A stretch of 64,000 bases of DNA, from NCBI GenBank assembly GCA_016874005.1, contig VGVQ01000018.1:23100-87099 (forward strand), written 5' to 3'. Below the pieces are notes generated by a model. The model searched no databases. It was not told the origin of the DNA and saw only the letters and a list, made by a program, of their open reading frames with translations. Numbering within the stretch: the first letter of the stretch is position 1; each line of letters starts with the position of its first letter. The translations under genes and the position numbers were made by a program. Positions 16,291 to 24,438 of the stretch are shown piece after piece. The DNA is from Gemmatimonadota bacterium (GTDB lineage: Bacteria; Gemmatimonadota; Gemmatimonadetes; Gemmatimonadales; GWC2-71-9).

Positions 16291-18569
16291 TGGTCCTCCC
16301 AATCGCGTTCGAGGCCGGCGTAGGCGACCAGCAACTGTTTGAGACCATGCTCGCGGTCGTCGAACAAGACACTCACCTTGAGGTCCTTGCCGGTACCGCT
16401 GAGGCCCTGAATGGCGCCGGTGCCGAATCGTCGATGGCGGACCCGTTCCCCCTTGACGTACCGGGGCCGGTCCAGTGAGGTCCGGTCGGTGGACTCGGAC
16501 TCGGGCTCGGACACTGGGGCCGGCCGCTCGGCCACGGGTCGTCGCTGCCAAGGGGCTGAGGCCCTGGCTGAGCCCGACCTGGCGAATCGGGAGCCGCCGC
16601 CGCCCCACGACGGCGCGAACAGCGACGAGGTCGTCTGATCCTCGACGATCCCCGGGGGAACGTCGTCGAGAAACCGGGAGGCGATCGAGGGAAGGATCTC
16701 GCCCCCCCGACGGCGGGACCGAGCCCAGCTCAAGTACAGCTTGTCCTTTGCCCTGGTCAGCGCCACGTAGAACAGCCGTCGTTCCTCCTCGAGGGCGTCG
16801 AGCGACTCGGTCGAACGCGAGAGCGGGAAGAGCCCGTCTTCGAGGCCGGCCACGGCGACTACCGGCCACTCCAGCCCCTTGGCGGTGTGCATGGTCATCA
16901 GGGTGACGCCAGCCTCGTTGCCCTCGGAGGTGTCATGCGCCGAGAGCAGCGCGGCCTCGGAGAGAAATCGCTGGAGCGGGGTTCCTTCGGCGGAGTCGTC
17001 GACCACCTCCGACCAGCTCGCGGCGGCGGCCACCAGCTCGCGAACGTTGTCCCAGCGCTCCTTTCCCTCGGGCCCCTCATCGAGGAGCGCCCGCTCGTAG
17101 TCGATGGCCTCGATTACGGTGGTGATCGCTTCGATCGGCGGCGCCGAATGGAGTCGCTGGGTCCACTCGGCGATCAGCCCTCCAAATCGCCGAAATGCCT
17201 CCCGCACGTTTGGCCGCAACCCGTTGACGCGGTCGGCCACGGCGGCCACCTCGAGCAACGGCTTTTCCCACCCGGCCGCCGCCTGCCGGAGCAGGTCGAT
17301 GCTGGTGTCGCCGATCCCCCGCTTCGGGGTGTTGACGGCGCGAAGGAAGGCCTCGTCGTCGGCGGGATTGACCAGGAGGCGGAGGTAGGCAAGCAGATCC
17401 TTCACCTCGCGGCGATCGTAGAAGCTCACCGATCCGACGATGCGATAGGGAACACCCGATCGCCGGAAGGCCTCTTCCATTGCCCGCGACTGGGCGTTGG
17501 TGCGATAGAGCACCGCCATTTCGCCGGTGGTCCAGTCCCCGGCCGCGCGCCGGGACGCGAACTCGCGGGCGAGCCATTCGGCTTCGTCCCGTTCGTCGGC
17601 GGCGCCCAATCTGGTGATCGCGGCTCCGCCCTTGCGCTTGGTCCGCAAGGTCTTGCCGATCCGGCCGGTGTTCGACGCGATGACCGCGTTGGCCGCATCG
17701 AGTACCACCTGGGTGCTTCGATAGTTCTCTTCCAGTCGCACCAGGCGGCAGCCGGCGAAATCGCGCTGGAAGTCGGCCATGTTACGGACTTCGGCCCCGC
17801 GCCAGGCGTAGATCGATTGATCGTCGTCCCCGACCACGAAGATGTTGCCATGGGCACCGATCGACCGGACCAGCTCGTATTGGGCCCGGTTGGTATCCTG
17901 GAATTCATCGACCAGCAGATACCGAAACCGTTCCTGATACCGAGCGAGTCGATCGGGATGATCGCGAAAGAGCGCCAGGGGATGGAGCATCAGGTCGTCG
18001 AAGTCCATCGCGTTCTGCTGGCGCAGCGCCACGGTCATGGCGCGGTAGATCTCCGCGGCCACGATCGAAAGCGGGTCCCCGGCCTGGGCGGCCATCGTTT
18101 CCGCCGACTGCATCCGGTTCTTGGCGGCGGAGATCAGATGTTGCACGGCCCTGGGGGGAAAGGTCTTGGCCGAATACTGCTTGGCATCGAGCAGCTTCTT
18201 GATCAGCGAGAGGCGGTCGTCCTCGTCATAGATCGTGAACTGCCTCGAGAATCCAATCCGCTCGGCCTCCCGTCGGAGGAGCCGGGCCGACAAGCTGTGA
18301 AAAGTCCCGATCCACAGCCCGGTTGGATCGCGGTCGAGCAGCGCGCCGACTCGCGCCCGCATTTCGCCCGCCGCTCGGTTGGTAAAGGTCACCGCGAAAA
18401 GCTGGTTTGGCGAGACGCGGTGACGTTCGATCAGGAGCGCGATCCGGGTGGTGAGGACCCGGGTCTTCCCGGAGCCGGCCCCGGCGAGCACCAGCATCGG
18501 CCCGTCGCCATGCACGGCGGCCTCGCGCTGTTCGGGGTTGAGCGAGAGGGTCAGGTCGGAGTCGGACAC
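16287..18569 (-). CDS. pcrA: UvrD/PcrA-type ATP-dependent DNA helicase
   Basis: Superfamily 1A 3'-5' helicase for repair and for clearing RNA polymerase or RecA from DNA. All motifs are present: LNPEQREAAV (Q motif), LAGAGSGKTRVLTTRI (Walker A), TFHSLSARLLR, DEFQDTNRAQY (Walker B), GDDDQSIYAWRGA, EENYRST and MTMHTAKGLEWP, then YVALTRAKDKLYLSW. After a disordered linker a C-terminal Tudor-like RNAP-binding module appears (GERVRHRRFGTGAI). I prefer the GTG at 18569 (760 residues), seven bases after the serS stop. A TTG at 18602 inside serS is the alternative. Confidence 0.95.
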   Translation of the reverse strand: MSDSDLTLSLNPEQREAAVHGDGPMLVLAGAGSGKTRVLTTRIALLIERHRVSPNQLFAVTFTNRAAGEMRARVGALLDRDPTGLWIGTFHSLSARLLRREAERIGFSRQFTIYDEDDRLSLIKKLLDAKQYSAKTFPPRAVQHLISAAKNRMQSAETMAAQAGDPLSIVAAEIYRAMTVALRQQNAMDFDDLMLHPLALFRDHPDRLARYQERFRYLLVDEFQDTNRAQYELVRSIGAHGNIFVVGDDDQSIYAWRGAEVRNMADFQRDFAGCRLVRLEENYRSTQVVLDAANAVIASNTGRIGKTLRTKRKGGAAITRLGAADERDEAEWLAREFASRRAAGDWTTGEMAVLYRTNAQSRAMEEAFRRSGVPYRIVGSVSFYDRREVKDLLAYLRLLVNPADDEAFLRAVNTPKRGIGDTSIDLLRQAAAGWEKPLLEVAAVADRVNGLRPNVREAFRRFGGLIAEWTQRLHSAPPIEAITTVIEAIDYERALLDEGPEGKERWDNVRELVAAAASWSEVVDDSAEGTPLQRFLSEAALLSAHDTSEGNEAGVTLMTMHTAKGLEWPVVAVAGLEDGLFPLSRSTESLDALEEERRLFYVALTRAKDKLYLSWARSRRRGGEILPSIASRFLDDVPPGIVEDQTTSSLFAPSWGGGGSRFARSGSARASAPWQRRPVAERPAPVSEPESESTDRTSLDRPRYVKGERVRHRRFGTGAIQGLSGTGKDLKVSVLFDDREHGLKQLLVAYAGLERDWEDQ

Positions 18570-18576
18570 GCCGCTG

Positions 18577-19851
18577 TCAGGGGGTGAAACGGTCGACGCC
18601 AAGATACTTGCGGAGCACCTCGGGCACGGTCACCGTCCCGTCGGCATTCTGGTAGTTCTCGAGGATGGCGATGATCGTGCGCGGGAACGCCAGGGCCGAG
18701 GCGTTGAGGGTGTGGACGAACTCCGGCTTCTCCCCCGCCGCGGGACGGTATCGGATGCCGGCACGGCGGGCCTGGAAGTCGGTGAAGGTGCTCGAGCTCG
18801 ACACCTCCAACCAGGCGCCCGTTCCCGGCGCCCAAACCTCCAAATCGAACGTTCGCGCCGACGCGAAGCCGGTATCCCCAGCGGCCAGTTCGAGAACCCG
18901 ATAGCTGAGGCCGAGGTGGCCAAGAACCGCCTCGGCGTGTCCGGTCATGAGCGCATGCTGGGCATCGCTGTCGGCGGGCGCCGAGAATCGGACCAGCTCA
19001 ACCTTGTCGAACTGGTGGACGCGGATCAGCCCTCGGGTGTCCTTGCCGTGCGAGAACGCCTCCCGTCGGAAGCAAGGGGTGTAGGCCACCAACCCGAACG
19101 GCAGGGCGCCCGGCGGAAGGATCTCGTCCCGGTAGATGTTGGTGACCGGCACCTCGGCGGTCGGAATCAGGAACAGGTCGTCGCTGGTGCGGTACATGTC
19201 CTCTTCGAACTTGGGCAGCTGACCGGTGCCGGTGAGGACCGGGCGAGACACCAGGTAGGGCGGCGCCACCTCGTGGTAGCCATGCTCGGCGGTGTGGAGG
19301 TCGAGCATGAAGTTGGCCAGGGCCCGCACCAACCGGGCCCCCTGCCCGCGAAACAAGGGGAAGCCCGAGCCGGTCAACTTGGCGCCACGGGGGAGGTCGA
19401 AGAGGCCTAACGACTCGCCGAGTTCCCAGTGGGGCTTCAGGCCGGCGTCCGCCGCCCGCTGGGTGCCGACCGTCCTGACGACCCGATTGGCCGCGGCGTC
19501 CCCATCCGGCACGGCGCGGTGCGGCAGGTTGGGGACCGTCAAGGCCACCCGTTCGAGTTCCGCTTCGAGTTGCTTGGCTTCGAGATCGAGCTGCTTGCCC
19601 TTTTCGCCCGACGCCTTGAGCTCGGCCAGGAGATCGTCGGCGGGCTCCCGCTGCTTCTTGCGGCGGGCGACCTCTTCGCTCTTGGCGTTTCGTTCGGCTT
19701 TGAGGGACTCGGCCTCGGTCACGGCCGCGCGCCAAGCCCGATCGAGGTCGACCAGCCGGTCGACCGGCTCCAGGGCACTTTGGTCGAGCCGACGAGCAAT
19801 CGCCTGGCGGAACTGGGTCGGGTCGGCGCGGAGAAGCTTGAGGTCGATCAC
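18577..19851 (-). CDS. serS: Seryl-tRNA synthetase
   Basis: Class II synthetase that charges tRNA-Ser, two of which lie in this window. The GTG at 19851 gives the expected start IDLKLLRADPTQFRQAI and overlaps the upstream lipoprotein stop (GTGA). 424 residues. An N-terminal coiled-coil arm that reads the tRNA variable arm (about 30-105) is followed by the catalytic core with motif 2 (CFRREAFSHGKDTRGLIRVHQF) and motif 3 near the end. Glu-Ser-Leu-Gly uses a TTA codon in a GTTAGG word. Confidence 0.97.
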   Translation of the reverse strand: MIDLKLLRADPTQFRQAIARRLDQSALEPVDRLVDLDRAWRAAVTEAESLKAERNAKSEEVARRKKQREPADDLLAELKASGEKGKQLDLEAKQLEAELERVALTVPNLPHRAVPDGDAAANRVVRTVGTQRAADAGLKPHWELGESLGLFDLPRGAKLTGSGFPLFRGQGARLVRALANFMLDLHTAEHGYHEVAPPYLVSRPVLTGTGQLPKFEEDMYRTSDDLFLIPTAEVPVTNIYRDEILPPGALPFGLVAYTPCFRREAFSHGKDTRGLIRVHQFDKVELVRFSAPADSDAQHALMTGHAEAVLGHLGLSYRVLELAAGDTGFASARTFDLEVWAPGTGAWLEVSSSSTFTDFQARRAGIRYRPAAGEKPEFVHTLNASALAFPRTIIAILENYQNADGTVTVPEVLRKYLGVDRFTP

Positions 19852-20465
19852 CGCTTGGGCAACCCGGGCAGCAACCCGCGGTAACCGCAGTTGGTGTTGG
19901 CGAGGATTCGGAATTTGACGGACCGAGCCGAGGCGTCGAACGCCAGGACCTCGATCTTGGCGTAGTAGGGGATTCCCAAGAAGCACCCATTGGGCAATGA
20001 CGATCGGGCGAACAACACCTGGCCGGCCCGAAGATTGGTCGGTTTGTCCACGATGTAGCCGACCTGCTGGGCTTCGTCGATCTCGTCGAAGGTCTCGGTC
20101 GAACCCTGCAAGCCCGCCCGTCCCGCGGAGGACTGATTGCGATCCGGCGGGGTTACCGCGGCAAAGGGGACGAACTGAGGGCCGTCGGTGGCGTTGATCC
20201 GGTAGAGGAAGTCGAACGGTGGGGCGTTGAGGATAGGCGGAGGGTCGAGTCCGAGGCGGACCACTCCCCGGGTCAGCTCATTGCTGTTGAGCGCGATGAT
20301 ATATCCACTTGGCCGTTCGAGGGGCGTCCCATTGGCGGCGAACAGCTCCAGGGTATCGACCCGGTTTTCACGGGTAGCCGGCAGAATGGCGAAGGGGTCG
20401 TCGCAGGCCGCCAGGCCGAGGGCCGCCAATGCCCCGACCATCGCCGTTATCGTGCCGCGCGTCAT
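19848..20465 (-). CDS. Lipoprotein of unknown function
   Basis: 205 residues with a clear lipoprotein signal: basic start, hydrophobic core and LGLAAC lipobox (Cys about 21). The mature part has no domain I recognise. It contains ENRVDTLELFAANGT, a beta-rich body and a C-terminal Cys pair (NGCFLGIPYYAKIEV ... NTNCGYRG) that could form a disulfide. Directly upstream is a good promoter whose start point would fall on the ATG, so this gene heads the serS-pcrA-gatCAB run. Confidence 0.65.
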   Translation of the reverse strand: MTRGTITAMVGALAALGLAACDDPFAILPATRENRVDTLELFAANGTPLERPSGYIIALNSNELTRGVVRLGLDPPPILNAPPFDFLYRINATDGPQFVPFAAVTPPDRNQSSAGRAGLQGSTETFDEIDEAQQVGYIVDKPTNLRAGQVLFARSSLPNGCFLGIPYYAKIEVLAFDASARSVKFRILANTNCGYRGLLPGLPKR

Positions 20466-20471
20466 CCCGGA

Positions 20472-20500
20472 ACGTTAAGAGCCGCGGGAATGTGGGTCAA
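20472..20500 (-). promoter_or_regulatory. Sigma-70-type promoter of the lipoprotein-serS-pcrA-gatCAB unit
   Basis: Minus strand TTGACC (20495-20500), 17-base spacer, TAACGT (20472-20477). The expected start point, about 7 bases on, coincides with the ATG at 20465, so the transcript may be leaderless. Confidence 0.55.
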
Positions 20501-20514
20501 CCCGCGTTCATTCC

Positions 20515-20544
20515 TTGACTTCCGCCGCGTGGCGCCGCTAGTCT
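20515..20544 (+). promoter_or_regulatory. Sigma-70-type promoter of the roadblock-manC-glmU unit
   Basis: Plus strand TTGACT (20515-20520), 18-base spacer, TAGTCT (20539-20544). It is back to back with the minus-strand promoter at 20472-20500. A leader of about 20 bases to the ATG at 20571 is predicted. Confidence 0.55.
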
Positions 20545-20570
20545 GCTCGCATCTTCGCGGCGGACATCGA

Positions 20571-20921
20571 ATGCGACTTCGGGAGACCATCGACGGTTGG
20601 CCGTCGCGGGGAGCGATCGCCTCCGCGGCGGTCGTCAGCGAGGACGGCCTGCTCATCCACGAGGCATTCACGGCGCCAGTCGATCGAGAAGCTGTCGCCG
20701 CTTTGGCGGTCACGGTCGTCCGGTCGGCCGCTCAACTCGGCGCGGCCGCCAATGGCGGCAACCTGGGCTCCGTGGTGGTCGAGCTGGCCGGCGGCCCCGC
20801 TATCCTCTCGCCCCTGGACGGCGGCCACACCTTGGTGGTGATTGCCGCGGCCAATGAAGACATCGGGCCGGTACTCTTCGATGTCCGCCAGCACCGAGCC
20901 ACGCTCGCCAAGGGTGTCTAG
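20571..20921 (+). CDS. Roadblock/LC7-domain protein
   Basis: 116 residues, one Roadblock/LC7 alpha/beta domain: IASAAVVSEDGLLIHEAF, then ALAVTVVRSAAQLGAAANGG, SVVVELAGGPAILSPLDGG and HTLVVIAAANEDIGPVLFDVR. Bacterial roadblock proteins usually regulate small Ras-like GTPases such as MglA (as MglB does) or work as scaffolds. No GTPase gene is next to it here. The ATG at 20571 was chosen because the domain starts there and the promoter lies just upstream. It is followed after 3 bases by the ManC-like gene, so it may have a link to sugar-nucleotide synthesis or polarity, but that is speculative. Confidence 0.75.
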   Translation: MRLRETIDGWPSRGAIASAAVVSEDGLLIHEAFTAPVDREAVAALAVTVVRSAAQLGAAANGGNLGSVVVELAGGPAILSPLDGGHTLVVIAAANEDIGPVLFDVRQHRATLAKGV

Positions 20922-20924
20922 CCG

Positions 20925-21947
20925 ATGCGATGGGCGGTGATCCTGGCCGGCGGCTCCGGAACGCGGTTCTGGCCGTTGTCGACGCCACGGGTGCCCAAGC
21001 AGCTGCTCCCCCTGTGCGGCGCCGAGTCCACCGCCGAGGCCGCGGTCAGCCGCCTGACCGGGCTGGTCGATCGCAGCCGGATCCTCCTGGTGACCGGGCG
21101 ACACCTTGCCGGGCCCCTCGCGGCCCGCTTGGGTATCGAGACCGACAACGTCCTCGTCGAACCGGTCGCCAAGTCCACCGCCCCTGCCCTGGCCTGGGCC
21201 ACCCATGTGGCGACCCGTCGCGATCCGAAGGCCGCGGTGCTTTCACTCCACGCGGACTGGTACGTACCCGATGTCGCCGCGTTCCAACGGGTCGCGGCCG
21301 CGGCCCTCGAGGTGGCCGAACGGGAACCCTGCCTGGTGACGGTAGGCGTGGTACCGACCCGGCCGGAAACCGGCTATGGGTACCTGGTCCCCGGCGAACC
21401 AACCGGCTCGGCCTTCCGGGTCGCCCGGTTCAAGGAGAAGCCCACTCCAACAGCCGCGGAGGAACTCATCGCGGGCGGAGCCCTCTGGAACTCGGGGCTC
21501 TTCGCCTGGCGGGGCTCCGTCTTGAGAACCCAACTGGAGCGCCACACCCCCGAGATCAGTCGGGGCCTCGGCGAACTCGATCACGGCAACGTCGCGGGAT
21601 TCTTCGACGGGGCTCAGGAGATCTCGATCGATGTCGGATTACTCGAACGAAGCCCCGACGTGCTCACGGTCCGCGGGGACTTCGCTTGGGACGACGTCGG
21701 AACCTGGGAGGCACTCGCCCGGGTTCGGCCCCCGGATTCGAGCGGCAACGTCCTGGTCGGTCCGGTCTCCGCCGTTTCGACAACCGATAGCATCGGCTGG
21801 AGCGAAGGTACCCCACTGGTCCTCGCCGGGATGAACGGTATCGTCGCCGTCGCGGCAAATGGCCGGCTGTTGGTCATGCCCCGCTCCAAGGCCGCTGAGT
21901 TGAAGCAGGTCCTGGACGCCTTGCCCCGCCCCGTTCGGGAGGTCTAG
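20925..21947 (+). CDS. manC: Mannose-1-phosphate guanylyltransferase
   Basis: Makes GDP-mannose from mannose-1-phosphate and GTP for polysaccharides and glycoconjugates. 340 residues, the length of a single-domain enzyme without the PMI half. Signature LAGGSGTRFWPLSTPRVPKQLLPL at the N-terminus, TAPALAWATH, a LHADWYVPD block in place of the usual PSDH-like motif, GYGYLVPGE, FKEKPT, NSGLFAWR and DFAWDDVGTWEAL. It is 3 bases after the roadblock gene and 1 base before the GlmU-like gene. One of the few TTA codons outside a GTTAGG word is in this gene. Confidence 0.88.
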   Translation: MRWAVILAGGSGTRFWPLSTPRVPKQLLPLCGAESTAEAAVSRLTGLVDRSRILLVTGRHLAGPLAARLGIETDNVLVEPVAKSTAPALAWATHVATRRDPKAAVLSLHADWYVPDVAAFQRVAAAALEVAEREPCLVTVGVVPTRPETGYGYLVPGEPTGSAFRVARFKEKPTPTAAEELIAGGALWNSGLFAWRGSVLRTQLERHTPEISRGLGELDHGNVAGFFDGAQEISIDVGLLERSPDVLTVRGDFAWDDVGTWEALARVRPPDSSGNVLVGPVSAVSTTDSIGWSEGTPLVLAGMNGIVAVAANGRLLVMPRSKAAELKQVLDALPRPVREV

Positions 21948-21948
21948 C

Positions 21949-23103
21949 GTGCGCCTGGTAATGCTCGACCCCACCGATCCCGGCCCCGAGTGGCAGCCCT
22001 TCACCGGCGTGCGCCCCGTGGGAGAGCTTCGGGTCGGTGCCCTCAAGGTATGGGAACGGTGGGCCCGAGTGCTCGGGGCGAGCTCGGTCCGGATGATCGC
22101 GCCGGCCAACCAGCACTTCGCCGACGTCGACTCGGTCGAGCCAGCGCCGCTGGATCTGGTCGGTCCAGCGGTCGTCGCGACGTCGGCCTTCGCCCCGGTC
22201 CTCGAGGATCTCCCCTTGCCGGCCGACAGCCGGGCGATCGTCGCCGGCGGGCACACGGTCGGCTGGTTCCTGCGGGACGGCGAGCGATGGAGCGGGCCTC
22301 TTCCGGAACGCGACGGCCTCGAGATCCGAGGCCTCCGCCTCGGCGGCGCGATCGACCTGCTCAACGGCTGCGAGCGCCTTCTCGAACGAGACTGTGCCGT
22401 TCTCGCGGCGGAGGGCTCGGATGCGGTACCCGCCGGAGCCGTGGTGCTCGGCGACCCTCAGGCGGTCGCGGTCCGGACCGCCTCGGTCGAGCCTCACGTG
22501 GTGTTCGACGTTCGCAAAGGTCCCATCGTTCTCGAACCCGACGTCGTGGTCCGGGCGGGGACTCGCCTCGAGGGCCCCCTGTACGTGGCGCCCCACACGG
22601 TGCTGCTCGGCGGCACCATCCGTCATTGCAGCATCGGTCCCCAATGCCGAGTCCACGGCGAGGTGGCCAACTCGGTCTTCCTGGGGTACGGGAACAAGAG
22701 TCACGACGGTTTCGTGGGTCACAGCGTGATCGGCCAATGGGTCAACCTTGGCGCGGGGACAATTACCTCGAACCTCAAGAACACCTACGGCGAGGTTCGG
22801 CTCGACCTCCCCACCGGTCGGCTGGCCACGGGACGCGCCAACGTCGGCACCCTGTTCGGCGATCACGCCAAGACCGCGATCGGCACCTTGCTGTCGACTG
22901 GCACCGTCGTCGGGGTCGGCGCCAATTCGGTCGCCACCCAGCCGCCCAAATATCTCCGGCCGTTCGCCTGGGGACTCCACGATCGACAGAGCCTCGACGG
23001 CTTCTTGACCGTCGCCCGCCGGGTCATGCCCAGGCGTGGAGTCGAGGTCACCGACGCCATCGCCAACTCTCTCAAGGCCATCTACCAACGACACGCTCGA
23101 TGA
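21949..23103 (+). CDS. GlmU-like sugar-1-phosphate nucleotidyl-/acetyltransferase (alternative family)
   Basis: 384 residues, GTG start. The N-terminal half does not have the standard GlmU nucleotidyltransferase signature. The C-terminal half is a left-handed parallel beta-helix: VRAGTRLEGPLYVAPHTVLLGG, HGEVANSVFLGYGNKSHDGFVGHSVIG and VNLGAGTITSNLKNTYGEVRL. This layout fits the alternative GlmU family (TIGR03991) known from Bacteroidetes, proposed to make UDP-GlcNAc. It sits between ManC and a metallo-hydrolase (4-base ATGA overlap), supporting a role in sugar-nucleotide supply. The exact substrate is not shown by sequence. Confidence 0.78.
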   Translation: MRLVMLDPTDPGPEWQPFTGVRPVGELRVGALKVWERWARVLGASSVRMIAPANQHFADVDSVEPAPLDLVGPAVVATSAFAPVLEDLPLPADSRAIVAGGHTVGWFLRDGERWSGPLPERDGLEIRGLRLGGAIDLLNGCERLLERDCAVLAAEGSDAVPAGAVVLGDPQAVAVRTASVEPHVVFDVRKGPIVLEPDVVVRAGTRLEGPLYVAPHTVLLGGTIRHCSIGPQCRVHGEVANSVFLGYGNKSHDGFVGHSVIGQWVNLGAGTITSNLKNTYGEVRLDLPTGRLATGRANVGTLFGDHAKTAIGTLLSTGTVVGVGANSVATQPPKYLRPFAWGLHDRQSLDGFLTVARRVMPRRGVEVTDAIANSLKAIYQRHAR

Positions 23104-23921
23104 TCCGGCTGGTCGCGCTCGGTTCCGGGTCGCAGGGCAACGCCTTCGCGATCGACTCGGCGGATGGGGTGGTTTTGGTCGACGCCGGTTTCAGTGCCAA
23201 GGAACTGACTCGGCGCGCCGTTGCCGTCGGGGTCGACCTGACCAGGCTCCGGCTGGTGGCCCTGACCCACGAGCATGGCGATCACACCGCCGGGGCCCAA
23301 CGCCTGGCGAGGCGGCACGGCGCCCCGATCGCCGCGACCGAAGGCACCTTGCGGGCCATCGGGGCGTGGGGCGATTCGGCTCACCTCGTCCTTCGCTCCA
23401 GCTCGATCGTCGAGCACGGCGGGTATCAGATCGAATGCTGTCGCACGGTCCACGATGCCTTGGAGCCGGCCGCGCTCGTCATCGAAGCGGCCGAGGTGCG
23501 AGTCGGCTTCGGGTACGATTTCGGGCGGCCCACCGCCGGGTTGCGACATCTGCTTCGGGATTGCGACGCCCTGGTCGTGGAATCCAACTACGACGACGTC
23601 ATGCTCCGCACCAGCGGCTACCCCCCCTCGGTGCAGCACCGGATCGCCGGCTCGGGCGGCCACCTCTCCAATCGGTCAGCGGCCGAACTGGTCGCCGGGT
23701 TGTATCACGAGGGCCTCAGCGTCGTGGTGCTCGCTCACCTGAGCCAGCACTGCAACGCCCCCGACCTGGCCCGGGAGGCGGCCGACGGGCTGCTGCGGGC
23801 CCGAGGCTTTGCCGGGATCTTGGCCGTCGCCGCGCAACACACCCCCACCGGACCGTTCACGGTGAAGCCGAGCTTCGCGAAGCACCGGGTCGCCCCCCAG
23901 GTGGAACTGGAGTTTTCCTAA
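23100..23921 (+). CDS. Metallo-beta-lactamase-fold hydrolase (YycJ/WalJ type)
   Basis: 273 residues. Start MIRLVALGSGSQGNAFAID, then VLVDAGFSAKEL and the metal-binding THEHGDHTAG motif. Further blocks are FGYDFGRPTAGLRH, VVESNYDDVML and LAHLSQHCN, all typical of the YycJ group, which includes putative exonucleases tied to the cell cycle in Firmicutes. The ATG overlaps the GlmU-like stop (ATGA). The final TAA is inside a CCTAACG word. Function beyond a two-metal hydrolase is unproven. Confidence 0.82.
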   Translation: MIRLVALGSGSQGNAFAIDSADGVVLVDAGFSAKELTRRAVAVGVDLTRLRLVALTHEHGDHTAGAQRLARRHGAPIAATEGTLRAIGAWGDSAHLVLRSSSIVEHGGYQIECCRTVHDALEPAALVIEAAEVRVGFGYDFGRPTAGLRHLLRDCDALVVESNYDDVMLRTSGYPPSVQHRIAGSGGHLSNRSAAELVAGLYHEGLSVVVLAHLSQHCNAPDLAREAADGLLRARGFAGILAVAAQHTPTGPFTVKPSFAKHRVAPQVELEFS

Positions 23922-23934
23922 CGCCGGAGGTTCG

Positions 23935-24438
23935 ATGAGCATCGCCGAGTCTGTCTTGCCTGAGTTCGATCACGAGATGGCCACCACCCGCCGGCTGCTC
24001 GAACGGGTTCCCGCCAACCTCGATTTCAAACCGCACCCCAAGTCGTTCTCGTTAGGCGACCTCGCCGCCCACATCGCCAACTTGCCTCATTGGGGCGTGG
24101 TCACCATGCAAGGAACGGAACTGGACGTCAATCCGCCGGGAGGACCGCCGTTCGTGTCGCCCAGTTATGGGAGTCGGAGCGACAATCTCGCGACCTTCGA
24201 CAAGAACACCGCCGCGGCGCGGGCCGCGTTGGCCGCGGCCTCCGATTCGGATTACCTGGTGAATTGGAGCTTGAAGAACGGCGGTGCCACCGTCTTCACG
24301 ATGCCGCGGGTGGTGGTGATCCGCTCGTTCGTCCTGAATCACCTGATTCACCACCGGGGCCAGCTCTCGGTGTACCTCCGAATGAACGAGGTGCCCGTGC
24401 CGTCGATCTATGGACCGACCGCCGACGAAGGCATGTGA
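23935..24438 (+). CDS. DinB/YfiT-like four-helix metalloprotein
   Basis: 167 residues of the DinB superfamily. One metal-site His is in GDLAAHIANLPHW and the other two are in the helix NHLIHHRGQLSVYLRMN, followed by the conserved VPVPSIYGPTADE end. Several members are thiol transferases that use bacillithiol or mycothiol. A BshA homologue elsewhere in this window makes bacillithiol use plausible. Ser-Leu-Gly near residue 40 uses TTA in a CGTTAGG word. The stop overlaps the next GTG (GTGA), so it is coupled with the PLP enzyme downstream. Confidence 0.83.
   Translation: MSIAESVLPEFDHEMATTRRLLERVPANLDFKPHPKSFSLGDLAAHIANLPHWGVVTMQGTELDVNPPGGPPFVSPSYGSRSDNLATFDKNTAAARAALAAASDSDYLVNWSLKNGGATVFTMPRVVVIRSFVLNHLIHHRGQLSVYLRMNEVPVPSIYGPTADEGM

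Noticed and set aside
16887..18587. 566-codon plus-strand open frame opposite pcrA
   Set aside because: Antisense of a gene with all helicase motifs in order. Same explanation for the plus frames at 12306, 29469 and 56015 and the minus frame at 21874.
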